Assembly: GCA_905182385.1 (NCBI GenBank)
Contig: CAJJBS010000094.1
Span: forward strand, 1-12,740
From: Fidelibacterota bacterium TCS55
GTDB lineage: Bacteria > Fidelibacterota > Marinisomatia > Marinisomatales > TCS55
Length of the DNA stretch: 12,740 nucleotides
Direction: 5' to 3'
The notes beneath the pieces are model-generated. The model ran no database searches, was not told the DNA's origin, and saw nothing but the letters and a program-made list of their open reading frames with translations. Shown here piece by piece: positions 1 to 7,492 of the stretch. The position numbers and the translations under genes are program-made. Positions within the stretch are counted from its first letter, which is position 1; every line of letters starts with the position of its first letter.

Positions 1-383
1 TTAGGAAGTCTTAAATTTCTGTCAAGGTAAATAAAATCAGATTTGCTACTCAGTTTATCAAGATAATATTTAACATTTCTATCTGTTGAGTTAGCAATTA
101 AGTTAGCAAACTTAACTTTATCTTTTACTTTTGAGGGATGAACGCCAATTGAATAATGAATGATGTTATTAGTAAGAATTTTATTGTGCCGATCGTAAAT
201 ATTTCCTCGGATAGCCATTAATTTTTCATTTTTTTGACTTTGACTAAATCCTTGTTTACGATACTCTTCGCTATCAATAATCATTATCTGAAAAAGCCTG
301 GCAGTTAAACCAACCCAAGCAAATATTAAAAAGCAAGAGAGGAAAGTTACTCGCGATCGAAACTTTAGGTATGTTTTTGTCAA
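1..383 (-). CDS. ftsI: Septal peptidoglycan transpeptidase FtsI (PBP3 type), N-terminal part only
   Basis: FtsI cross-links peptidoglycan at the division septum, anchored in the inner membrane with its enzyme domain outside. Only the first 127 codons are present; the gene runs off the left edge, so the SxxK, SxN and KTG catalytic motifs are not visible. Residues 1-11 are basic, about 12-34 form one membrane segment, and residues 59-73 read RGNIYDRHNKILTNN, the conserved block that opens the class B PBP dimerisation domain. The start is TTG at 383: an in-frame TAA lies three codons upstream, and the next ATG (codon 34) would remove the membrane segment. This TTG overlaps the ftsL stop in the string TTGA, which suggests translational coupling. 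The position after ftsL in a dcw cluster supports FtsI rather than the elongation paralogue PBP2. A Spo-type PBP cannot be excluded without the rest. Confidence 0.88.
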   Translation of the reverse strand, partial: MTKTYLKFRSRVTFLSCFLIFAWVGLTARLFQIMIIDSEEYRKQGFSQSQKNEKLMAIRGNIYDRHNKILTNNIIHYSIGVHPSKVKDKVKFANLIANSTDRNVKYYLDKLSSKSDFIYLDRNLRLP

Positions 384-709
384 TGTATTTTATCTAGTTG
401 ATCTTCATTAATGAAAATCATTAGCGTTTCAGGTTGTGCTGGAACCATGTTTAGCTCTTTGCGTGCAACGAAAGATATTCTATCACTTCTAGATAAGCTA
501 AGAACCTCCATTTTTAGTTCCTTTAATGAGTTATCTAATTCTCTAGTAACTTGATTTTGAATTTCAATTGTCAACATAGTTTCATCAATTTCAGTATATA
601 CCCACAGATACATGATGAGTCCAGAAATGGAGACCATTGTTGTTATAAAGAATAATAGAGTTTGTAAAAAATCAGAGGCCTTTTTTGATCTTCTTTTCCT
701 TTTTATCAT
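380..709 (-). CDS. ftsL: FtsL-like cell division protein
   Basis: This 109-residue protein has a strongly basic N-terminus (residues 2-10), one membrane segment at about 14-38, and a heptad-like, charged extracytoplasmic region at about 39-90 that should form a coiled coil. That is the bitopic layout of FtsL/DivIC proteins, which in E. coli bridge the FtsQ-FtsB assembly and the FtsWI synthase. FtsL sequences diverge too far for a motif-based call, so the assignment rests on size, topology and position between rsmH and ftsI. The start codon lies 3 bases after the rsmH stop, with only a weak purine run as ribosome site. Its stop overlaps the ftsI start by 4 bases. It could instead be a lineage-specific FtsL analogue. 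Confidence 0.8.
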   Translation of the reverse strand: MIKRKRRSKKASDFLQTLLFFITTMVSISGLIMYLWVYTEIDETMLTIEIQNQVTRELDNSLKELKMEVLSLSRSDRISFVARKELNMVPAQPETLMIFINEDQLDKIH

Positions 710-712
710 TCT

Positions 713-1612
713 TTACAAGGTTCTTTCAGCTGCTCTTAGCTTAGCGCTTCGAGATCGAGAATTAGACTCTTGTTCTATTTTTGTTGGAATAATAGGTTTT
801 TTAGTCAATGGCTTAAGTCTCTGATTATTTTTCAATGCTCGGAAAGCGTGTTTAACCATTCTATCTTCAATTGAATGGTATGAAATAATTACAACACGAC
901 CATTTATAGTCAAGTAATCAATAAATGAACTAAGAAATAATTCAAGCTTATCTAATTCACTATTAACAGCAATGCGCAAGGCTTGAAAAACACGCGCCAG
1001 AGACTTTTTACGTTTATGTGGAGGGGTTGACCGTCGAATAGCTTCCTTCAGGTCAGCTACAGTAGTCATTTTTTTCATATTTTTAATATTATAGGAAATT
1101 TTTCTAGAATATCTTTCATCGCCAAAATTAAAGATAATATTTGCCAACTCTTCTTCTGTTGAGTGATTAATTATATCAGAAGCAGTTTGCCCAGACTCTT
1201 TATTGAATCGCATATCAAGTTCACCATTAGATTCAAAAGCAAAACCTCGACTATCAGAATTGAGTTGCATAGAAGAAAGGCCAAGGTCTAGCAATATTCC
1301 ATTTACATTTCTAAGTCCAAGTTCATTCAAAATTGCAGGAAATCGATGATATGAAGTTCTATGAGTAGTAAGGAAGTGTGCAGAGGCACCAAATTGTTTT
1401 TTACAAATTTCTAGTGCCTCCGCATCCCTATCAAGTCCGATAATTCTCCTCGATGAAGATGGCTCTCCAATGATGCTTTTAGCATGCCCACCAGCGCCAA
1501 TAGTCCCATCTATATATATTCCGCCTATTTGAGGATTTATATATTCTAATACTTCTGGCAACATTACAGGAATATGTAGAAGGTTTTGTTCCTGCGATGT
1601 TGAATTTATCAT
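713..1612 (-). CDS. rsmH: 16S rRNA (cytosine-1402-N4)-methyltransferase RsmH (MraW)
   Basis: RsmH uses S-adenosylmethionine to methylate N4 of C1402 in the ribosomal P site. At 299 residues the protein is close to the family's usual 300-315 and looks intact. Visible motifs in order: HIPVMLPEVL at 13-22; the SAM-binding DGTIGAGGH at 35-43; GLDRD at 59-63; LDLGLSS at 109-115; RGFAF at 122-126; ALRIAVNSEL at 211-220; SYHSIEDR at 244-251; and the basic tail SRSRSAKLRAAE at 285-296. All are signatures of MraW/RsmH. The ATG start shares its A with the last base of the mraZ TGA stop (TGATG), the usual mraZ-rsmH order of dcw clusters. Translation is probably coupled to mraZ, and transcription is probably under MraZ control through the upstream TGGG repeats. 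Confidence 0.97.
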   Translation of the reverse strand: MINSTSQEQNLLHIPVMLPEVLEYINPQIGGIYIDGTIGAGGHAKSIIGEPSSSRRIIGLDRDAEALEICKKQFGASAHFLTTHRTSYHRFPAILNELGLRNVNGILLDLGLSSMQLNSDSRGFAFESNGELDMRFNKESGQTASDIINHSTEEELANIIFNFGDERYSRKISYNIKNMKKMTTVADLKEAIRRSTPPHKRKKSLARVFQALRIAVNSELDKLELFLSSFIDYLTINGRVVIISYHSIEDRMVKHAFRALKNNQRLKPLTKKPIIPTKIEQESNSRSRSAKLRAAERTL

Positions 1613-2076
1613 CAGAGAATAATTTTATTAGCAAGCTCATCAAATTGGGATGAGTCAATTTTTTGAGATAATTCATCAGTCTTAGCCAATAAACCTGGAT
1701 CCCAAATTTCTATTTTATTAACCATCCCTATAATCAGAGCCTCTTTTCCAAGGTTAGCGTATTTAATAAGTTTAGGAGTAATAGCAATTCTGCCTTGCTT
1801 GTCATATTTGACCATAGAAGCGTAACGTACAGTATTCCTCACAAAAGAACGGTTTATATTTGAAAGAGATGAAAGTTTTTTTAGTTCATCTTCAATATTT
1901 TGCCAAACAATAATAGGGTAAACCCAAATGCAAGAATCCATGCCTTTTGTAATGACAAATGACTTTTCATTATCATCTGTAAGGTCATTCCTAAACTTTG
2001 CGGGGATATTAATGCGACCTTTTACATCTAATGTATAAGAGTATTCGCCTGTAAATGTATTGTTATTTATTGTCAT
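1612..2076 (-). CDS. mraZ: MraZ transcriptional regulator of the division cluster
   Basis: MraZ is a DNA-binding protein of the SpoVT/AbrB-like fold that represses its own dcw operon in E. coli by binding TGGG repeats upstream of mraZ. Two half-domains are visible: residues 10-29 contain GEYSYTLDVKGR and PAKFR, and residues 91-118 contain YDKQGRIAITP and a GMVNKIEIWD-type end. These carry the paired DxKGR and DxxGR signatures. I chose the ATG at 2076, giving 154 residues, because it begins two residues before a conserved-looking N-terminus. A TTG at 2082 would add two residues and is possible. Neither has a good Shine-Dalgarno sequence. The C-terminal 25-30 residues are less conserved. Its own probable operator lies 24-58 bases upstream. 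Confidence 0.95.
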   Translation of the reverse strand: MTINNNTFTGEYSYTLDVKGRINIPAKFRNDLTDDNEKSFVITKGMDSCIWVYPIIVWQNIEDELKKLSSLSNINRSFVRNTVRYASMVKYDKQGRIAITPKLIKYANLGKEALIIGMVNKIEIWDPGLLAKTDELSQKIDSSQFDELANKIIL

Positions 2077-2099
2077 ATTCAAATTATTAGGGATAACTA

Positions 2100-2144
2100 C
2101 CCACTGCTACCCATAATCTATTCATTATATCCCACTGATGTCAA
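2100..2144 (-). promoter_or_regulatory. Probable mraZ promoter with MraZ-type TGGG operator repeats
   Basis: Read on the minus strand, TGGG occurs at 2134-2131, 2113-2110 and 2103-2100. The last two sit in TGGGTAGCAGTGGGTAG, exactly 10 bases apart; the first is 21 bases further upstream, about two helical turns. Known MraZ sites are TGGG-type direct repeats spaced one helical turn apart in front of mraZ. A perfect TATAAT lies at 2129-2124. A perfect TTGACA lies at 2144-2139, but only 9 bases separate it from the TATAAT. TTGACA could instead pair with TAGATT at 2120-2115 (18-base spacer). In either layout the repeats overlap the promoter or initial transcribed region, as expected for repression. 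The repeats are seen; MraZ binding is inferred. Confidence 0.7.
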
Positions 2145-2180
2145 TAAATATTATAAAAAATATATACACTCCAATCTAAG

Positions 2181-2224
2181 TTTGAGAAGTTTAAGTAAAG
2201 AAGTTGAGGAATTTAACTAAAGAA
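2181..2224. repeat. 22-base imperfect tandem duplication upstream of mraZ
   Basis: Two adjacent 22-base units at 2181-2202 and 2203-2224 match at 18 of 22 positions by my alignment, with shared cores TTGAG, TTTAA and TAAAGAA. A further TTGAG lies at 2238-2242. The units fill most of the gap between the rodZ-like stop and the mraZ promoter. They could be a regulatory site, a remnant of slippage, or part of the untranslated end of the upstream transcript. No strong hairpin forms within them. The rest of the 2083-2243 gap outside the mraZ promoter shows nothing else I can support. Confidence 0.6.
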
Positions 2225-2243
2225 AAACTTTAAAGAATTGAGC

Positions 2244-3122
2244 TTAGCTCTTAGGCACGAACTGTTGAGTTGTGATCGTTTTTTTAACGGATGAAAAAAT
2301 TACACGTAGTGGATTTTTTGTTGATTTATATGAATTTAGAGATGAACCATTCAAGTAAAGGTTTAAACCTTTTGAATATTTAAAAAGCACTGTTAGAGAG
2401 TCAGAAAACTCATAAAGGCGATTATCACCAGAAGGTAAGATGTCTTCAATTAAAATAAGGGTATCTATCTTTATTTTATACCATACTCTTTCAACGGTAG
2501 CTATCTTTAAAGTGAGAGGAACTTTTTCTTCCATAATTTGAACAGACTCAGCAAACAAATCAAAATCGTTTTGTAATATTTGATTGGTTATAGGACCTTC
2601 TTCTTCAAAATCACTAGAATATAAAATAAGAGCTTTTGAAGCTTCTTCTTTATTGATTTGACGAATAATATAAATAGAAAATATAAGAATACTTAAAAGA
2701 GCAATTCCTTTTACCGTATCAGTTCTAATATTTTTTGCAGAAATTGACCAAGGTTTAATTTGATCTAATATTTTTTTCTCAGTGTTTTGTTTTAGATATT
2801 TAAATCTATTATATAATTCTTTACCTTCATCGACAATTAATTCTTCACCTTCATCGACAATTGATTCTTCACCTTCATCGACAATTGATTCTTTATTTAA
2901 AACTTTCTCCAGTTCTCTAAGTGCTTTAGCGTCATCGGCACCAATTTCATTTGCATATGCACGAACAAATAGGCGGATATAGGTACGAGGGAGTTTATTG
3001 AATTGACCACTTTCAATTGACCTTAAAGCTTCTAGGCTAATCTTTGTTCGACTATGAATTTCTTCAAGGTTAATACCTGCTTCTACTCGAAGCTCTTTTA
3101 ATTCTTTATAAAAGTCTGACAT
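2244..3122 (-). CDS. rodZ: RodZ-like membrane protein with N-terminal helix-turn-helix
   Basis: The 292 residues have the three-part RodZ layout. An HTH_25-type helix-turn-helix spans about 5-75, with LKELRVEAGINLEEI, TKISLEALRSIESG and LPRTYIRLFVRAYA as its recognisable helices. A linker with an acidic repeat follows (79-102), then one membrane segment at about 138-153 preceded by basic residues. The exported C-terminal part (154-292) includes a beta-rich stretch at about 205-260 with VERVWYKIKID and LNLYLNGSSL, resembling DUF4115. In E. coli RodZ links MreB filaments to the membrane and the wall synthesis machinery; here the family is clear but the partner is inferred. The start has no Shine-Dalgarno sequence. 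It lies 54 bases after maf on the same strand, so co-transcription is likely, and it precedes mraZ. Confidence is higher for the architecture than for the gene name. Confidence 0.85.
   Translation of the reverse strand: MSDFYKELKELRVEAGINLEEIHSRTKISLEALRSIESGQFNKLPRTYIRLFVRAYANEIGADDAKALRELEKVLNKESIVDEGEESIVDEGEELIVDEGKELYNRFKYLKQNTEKKILDQIKPWSISAKNIRTDTVKGIALLSILIFSIYIIRQINKEEASKALILYSSDFEEEGPITNQILQNDFDLFAESVQIMEEKVPLTLKIATVERVWYKIKIDTLILIEDILPSGDNRLYEFSDSLTVLFKYSKGLNLYLNGSSLNSYKSTKNPLRVIFSSVKKTITTQQFVPKS
2817..2888 (-). repeat. Three in-frame 24-base tandem units in the rodZ-like gene
   Basis: Units at 2817-2840, 2841-2864 and 2865-2888 are contiguous. The second and third are identical; the first differs at two bases. 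On the coding strand they encode SIVDEGEE, SIVDEGEE and LIVDEGKE (residues 79-102), an acidic stretch between the helix-turn-helix and the membrane segment. The 24-base period keeps the reading frame. Near-identity at DNA level points to recent duplication and possible copy-number variation between strains. Confidence 0.95.
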
Positions 3123-3176
3123 ACTAAAAAAAATTTACGTGCATGTTTTGATACTGAAAAACTATTTTTATTAATT

Positions 3177-3758
3177 TTATTTAACTATTCTAGAAAAATG
3201 ATAATATAAAGAAGATAATGGTAGGCCCATAACATTATAAAAACAACCATTGATCTTATTTATATGAACAGCAAAAAAATCTTGAATTCCATAGCTTCCA
3301 GCTTTATCAAAAAGTTTATAATTATCTATATAATAGCAAATATCATTATTAGTTAATGTATTAATTGATACATCAGTGACATCATAAAATGTTTTATCTA
3401 TCTTATGATTATTATGCTGAATTGATACTCCTGTATATACTTTATGTGTTTGTCCAGATAGCGACGATAACATTCTATAACTATCATTTTTATCATTTGG
3501 TTTACCTAAAATTTTATCATTACAAACCACAATTGTATCAGCGCCTATTACATAATAATTTGGATTTACTTTAGATACGCTTTCAGCTTTCATTTTTGCA
3601 TAGTGAGAAACAAAATCTGCAGGTAAAAGCTTAATATTAAAATCTTCATATACTTTACTTGATTTAACTTTAAAAGTGAGGCCAATCTTCTTAAGCAGAT
3701 CTTTCCTTCTAGGTGATTTGGATGCTAGAATTAATTGAGAGTCAATTAATTTATTCAT
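3177..3758 (-). CDS. maf: Maf family nucleoside triphosphate pyrophosphatase (probably dTTP/UTP type)
   Basis: Maf proteins hydrolyse non-canonical or specific nucleoside triphosphates to the monophosphate and pyrophosphate; the YhdE branch acts on dTTP and UTP. The 193-residue length is normal. Motifs: LASKSPRR at 11-18 (phosphate binding), GADTIV at 72-77 with Asp74 as the expected catalytic base, LGKP at 84-87, SLSGQTHKVYTG at 99-110, AGSYGIQ at 153-159 and NVMGLP at 175-180. The YGIQ and GLPL features fit the YhdE (dTTP/UTP) branch better than the YceF (m7GTP) branch; that substrate call is inference. Its ATG overlaps the stop of the upstream porU-like gene in ATGA, implying coupled translation. 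Maf is also linked to septum formation in Bacillus, which may explain its place beside shape and division genes. Confidence 0.95.
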   Translation of the reverse strand: MNKLIDSQLILASKSPRRKDLLKKIGLTFKVKSSKVYEDFNIKLLPADFVSHYAKMKAESVSKVNPNYYVIGADTIVVCNDKILGKPNDKNDSYRMLSSLSGQTHKVYTGVSIQHNNHKIDKTFYDVTDVSINTLTNNDICYYIDNYKLFDKAGSYGIQDFFAVHINKINGCFYNVMGLPLSSLYYHFSRIVK

Positions 3759-6700
3759 CTAAATATAGCTAACCTTCCAATATGATTAATTTTTTGATCA
3801 TTAATTTCAGCTCTAATTTTATACAAATAAACTCCATTAGCCAATAAGTTTCCATATTCATCACGTCCATTCCATGATATCCTATTAAATCCTAGCCTTT
3901 GATTACTATCAATAATGGATTTCACTTTTCTTCCTGAAATTGTATAAATACTAATTGAGACTTTAGCATCTTTAGTCAGTTCAAAAGTAAACTGGGTTTC
4001 TTCTGAAAATGGATTCGGAAAATTTAAGACACGTAGCATATCTAATTTATTTGATTTAAGTAGAACTAACTGAATTTCAGCCTCATTTGGATTATTTGCA
4101 TTATCCCACGCACTAATAATTAAAGATATATTATCTATTTCTGAAGAGATATTGAAAAGAATTATACCAGTATTGATACTATTACTATCATAGACAAATT
4201 GATCAATTGCATTTATTTTTTTGCCTGTTAGAGAATTATTAATAAATAATTCATGACCCTTTTCTCCAGTAAGATTAATGCCCATTGGATCAGAAATTCT
4301 GATTATTAGATTTTGATTTTCAGGTAAGAAATCTCCATTCTTCAGTTTAAGCCCAGATTCAGATTCAAATGTAATAATTGGTCCTTCCACAGCATTGCTT
4401 GGCGAGCCTAATGAAAGAAAAATTCCAGAAACTGACCCAAAAGCTTCATCCTTTAAACCATCATTTATGCTAAATCGCACTTTCGCTGGATTTTTTGTAT
4501 AAGTAATATCCTTGGGAACTCTAAATTGAGGAGAAAAAGTTGAATTTGAAAAAGTAAAAGAACCTTTAAATAATGTTGGACCTTTTTGTAAATAAGTGAT
4601 TTCTTCTTCTTTTGAAGCATAGTTAAAGACTCTAGTAACTTGACTAGGGCCATCTTCAAAAACTATGGTACCATTTCCTGACTCTATTGGGCTTTTGGCA
4701 AGAAGAGTACCAACTTCTAATGTTTCTAATGTATCTGGAGAGACCTTTCCATTTCTAATTAAAGTTTTTGGGATTGGTAAACTCATAGCAGGATCACCAA
4801 AAAGGTGGAATATTTCTCCATCAGATCCACCAGTTTTTATTGATTGTATAACTGTTCCCAAATTTTTTGTAGTTAAAGAATCACCTTTAAATATCTCATT
4901 AAAAATATTTTCTAAGAATTGAATATTACTAGAGACTGTAATTCCTCTATTAGTAGTAATAATAGCTGATGCACCATCCATTGGAGATCTAATTAATTCT
5001 TCAGCAAATGATTCTTTATCAATATTATCAAATTGTCCCCAATTACATGTTCCAGCTATCCAAATAGGGAGTTTCATATTAGTTTTAATTGAAGATAAAT
5101 CATTCCTTTCGTCGCTTATTATAATGAGTTTTTCTTGAGCCCATTGAGTTGAGTTACCATGACCAATGTAATTAATAAAGGCTGTTCCTTTTGATAATTG
5201 ATTAAATAAAGCCTGAGTAGCCTCAGGTTTAGTTACTCCAAATGTTGAAGCATCTTTCTCTTCAGGAAAATCAACCATGTATATTTTTTTTATATCAATA
5301 TAATCAGGAATTGACTCTGCGAGTCTTTCTGAGTTTTTAGTATGACTTTTTCCAATAAATAACTCGAAAGATTCTCTCTCTGGTCTTGCGGGGTCATCAG
5401 CTACGAGCGTTACTCTTTGCTTCCAAATACCCGGGGGTAAATTTGTCTCAAAGGATATAATCTTTTCAATAAAATCTGAAACTTCCTTTTCAGTTCTAGC
5501 TGGAAAGCGTCCAGTTGCCATTTCTGGTATTATTCCATTGAATGCAGTTAAACGATCATCTGTTGCATATGTATAATTTGTACCAACTTCAATTGTTGGA
5601 ACTATAATTTTTGATTTACCGGTAATATTACGATAATCAAAATCAGCATCGCCAACAAGAAAAACCGTAGTAGGTTTTTGTTCCCAATTTTCTTGAGTCC
5701 ACTGTAAGAAATGGCGAATTCCAATTGGGTCTTTATTACCAGCTGAAAATTCTTGATAAATATTATCTAATGAAGCGTATAAAGTTTTAGCTCGATGATT
5801 AATTAGTGGAACTGTAGCTGAGAAAAAAGTTTGTGGTCCAATAATTAGATGATTTGCTTTTTTTGATGTGTTTCTTAAAGTTGTCCATTCTTTTAACCCT
5901 TGATAAGTTAGAGATGGGGGAGAAATTATATCCTCAATTTTAAATGTATAAAAACGTTGTGATTTATTAATAGGAAGAGTTACGTGTGATGATATTATGC
6001 CTTCACTAATATTTAATGGAAGATTCTTAGGGTTAATAATATCTGTAATATTCCAAATTTTCAAATCAGTACCTTTAATTCTAAACGTAGCATTAGTAGA
6101 ATTAATAGGAGAAATGAAGTCAAAGGGTTTTCTATATTCAAGCTCTCTAAAGTAAGAAAGTGAAAGAAAATCGAAAAGAGGTAGTGAATTTGGATTATTA
6201 ATATTATTTGTTATTTCAAACGTTTGATCACCATCAATAAGTGTATTTGGTTCAATTATGAAATTCGCTGATTTAAGACCAATATTTGACCATGTCAAAC
6301 TACTTAATTCTTTACCACTCAATGATAAAAGAACTCTATGCTCAGTATTTTTATATTTAGTTTTTATTGACTCATTACCAATCATTCCAAAAGAACCGTT
6401 TGCATTTTTAGATGAAATCGGTTTAATAAGATTAACTTTTTGTAAAAATGAGTTCGTTTTCGCTACTATAGAATTACCCCAACCTAATCCTGAATTCTGA
6501 GGGTTCTCTTGATCTGTCTCTAAATGTATATAGCTAATCCCGTAATCAAAAAGTTTATTTCCTTCTTGAATTTTATTTGCTGTTTGAATACGTTTTCCTC
6601 TCAAGGTGTTATCCGATGGAATTAGTAACCAATAATTGGATTCAGTGAAGTATAAGTTCTGATGCCATACCATAGTATTATTATTAAAATTAAATCCACT

Positions 6701-7492
6701 AGGCCCTTGGCCATAAAAATACATGATATCATCATTCCCAAGATTTCCATCTGATTCTCCATCGATAGCAATAGAAATTTCAACTAAGTTATCTGGAATA
6801 GAAAATTTTTTAGATATTTTTTGACTTAAATGATACGTGCGGTCTCTACCAAGCGACGAACTAGTAAAAAGCATAATGCTTCTTGGATCTAAATTCACAT
6901 TTATTTTTAATAAATCTAAAATTTGTTTTCCAGTTAATTTAAATATGCCATCTTTACCTATAGTAAATTGAATCCATTCACCCTTTGGTAATTGTGGCAA
7001 TTTTTTTGTTGAATTGAGTTTTGATATAACCCAATTCTTAGAAATATTCCAATTTATTATTCTTGGTGATAAAAGTATTTTTTGCGAATTAGAAGCAAGG
7101 GTATGCTCTCTTATTCTTTTTTCAAATGATAATTTGATCAACATTGAAGTATAATAAGAAATTTTTGTACTTATTGGTGATATTCTAAGAGTGCCAGTAT
7201 TGAGTCCATTGACAATTTGATTATTTATCCATTCTGTTTTGAATATATCTTTAATCTTTATTTTTTCAATTTTGGATTCTTCTTTAGACTCTAATTGAAT
7301 ATTCGGGAGTGTCTTGCTTGGCAACCCGATTAATATATCAAAAGGTTTTAAATCTTCGGCTGTAATTAATCGAGTGTTTACTTTTATAATCAATTGATCA
7401 AAGCTAGATGAAATGATTTCTATTCTTTTTTGACTAAATCCATATTGGATTGATAAAATTCCAATTATCAGTAAAATTTTAAGGCTTCTCAT
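3755..7492 (-). CDS. porU: PorU-like C25 (gingipain family) peptidase, type IX secretion sortase
   Basis: PorU is the cell-surface sortase that removes the C-terminal signal from type IX secretion cargo and attaches the cargo to surface lipopolysaccharide. This 1245-residue protein starts with a signal peptide (residues 1-20, basic start, hydrophobic core, then GFSQ). A long beta-rich N-terminal region (about 21-540) follows. The peptidase C25 domain spans about 545-905: FLVGDADFDY at 611-620, YATDDRL at 642-648, NYIGHGN at 774-780 with His778, AGTCNWGQFD at 813-822 with Cys816, and FHLFGDPAM at 895-903. His778 and Cys816 are the expected catalytic pair. Beta-sandwich regions lead to a C-terminal sorting domain (about 1153-1245) with NFPNPF and NGRDEYGNLLANGVYLYKI. 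Size and layout match PorU more than a cargo gingipain, which usually lacks such a long N-terminal region. porV is not adjacent. The ATG lacks a Shine-Dalgarno sequence. Confidence 0.88.
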   Translation of the reverse strand: MRSLKILLIIGILSIQYGFSQKRIEIISSSFDQLIIKVNTRLITAEDLKPFDILIGLPSKTLPNIQLESKEESKIEKIKIKDIFKTEWINNQIVNGLNTGTLRISPISTKISYYTSMLIKLSFEKRIREHTLASNSQKILLSPRIINWNISKNWVISKLNSTKKLPQLPKGEWIQFTIGKDGIFKLTGKQILDLLKINVNLDPRSIMLFTSSSLGRDRTYHLSQKISKKFSIPDNLVEISIAIDGESDGNLGNDDIMYFYGQGPSGFNFNNNTMVWHQNLYFTESNYWLLIPSDNTLRGKRIQTANKIQEGNKLFDYGISYIHLETDQENPQNSGLGWGNSIVAKTNSFLQKVNLIKPISSKNANGSFGMIGNESIKTKYKNTEHRVLLSLSGKELSSLTWSNIGLKSANFIIEPNTLIDGDQTFEITNNINNPNSLPLFDFLSLSYFRELEYRKPFDFISPINSTNATFRIKGTDLKIWNITDIINPKNLPLNISEGIISSHVTLPINKSQRFYTFKIEDIISPPSLTYQGLKEWTTLRNTSKKANHLIIGPQTFFSATVPLINHRAKTLYASLDNIYQEFSAGNKDPIGIRHFLQWTQENWEQKPTTVFLVGDADFDYRNITGKSKIIVPTIEVGTNYTYATDDRLTAFNGIIPEMATGRFPARTEKEVSDFIEKIISFETNLPPGIWKQRVTLVADDPARPERESFELFIGKSHTKNSERLAESIPDYIDIKKIYMVDFPEEKDASTFGVTKPEATQALFNQLSKGTAFINYIGHGNSTQWAQEKLIIISDERNDLSSIKTNMKLPIWIAGTCNWGQFDNIDKESFAEELIRSPMDGASAIITTNRGITVSSNIQFLENIFNEIFKGDSLTTKNLGTVIQSIKTGGSDGEIFHLFGDPAMSLPIPKTLIRNGKVSPDTLETLEVGTLLAKSPIESGNGTIVFEDGPSQVTRVFNYASKEEEITYLQKGPTLFKGSFTFSNSTFSPQFRVPKDITYTKNPAKVRFSINDGLKDEAFGSVSGIFLSLGSPSNAVEGPIITFESESGLKLKNGDFLPENQNLIIRISDPMGINLTGEKGHELFINNSLTGKKINAIDQFVYDSNSINTGIILFNISSEIDNISLIISAWDNANNPNEAEIQLVLLKSNKLDMLRVLNFPNPFSEETQFTFELTKDAKVSISIYTISGRKVKSIIDSNQRLGFNRISWNGRDEYGNLLANGVYLYKIRAEINDQKINHIGRLAIFR

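Noticed and set aside
2129..2139. TTGACA and TATAAT as one standard promoter
   Set aside because: The spacer is only 9 bases, far short of the usual 16-18, so the two hexamers cannot act as one ordinary sigma-70 promoter. I kept them as separate, tentative elements.
2240..2250. Short palindrome GAGCTTAGCTC over the rodZ-like stop codon, followed on the minus strand by a T-rich stretch, as a possible terminator
   Set aside because: The stem is only 4-5 base pairs and the T run begins about 16 bases after it, so it does not fit an intrinsic terminator.
2782..2982. Plus-strand open frame of 66 codons with Ser/Pro repeats
   Set aside because: It is the antisense shadow of the 24-base repeats in the rodZ-like gene, whose frame has recognisable domains.
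4665..4922. Plus-strand open frame of 85 codons inside the porU-like gene
   Set aside because: It is antisense to the end of the C25 domain, with no ribosome site or recognisable domain.
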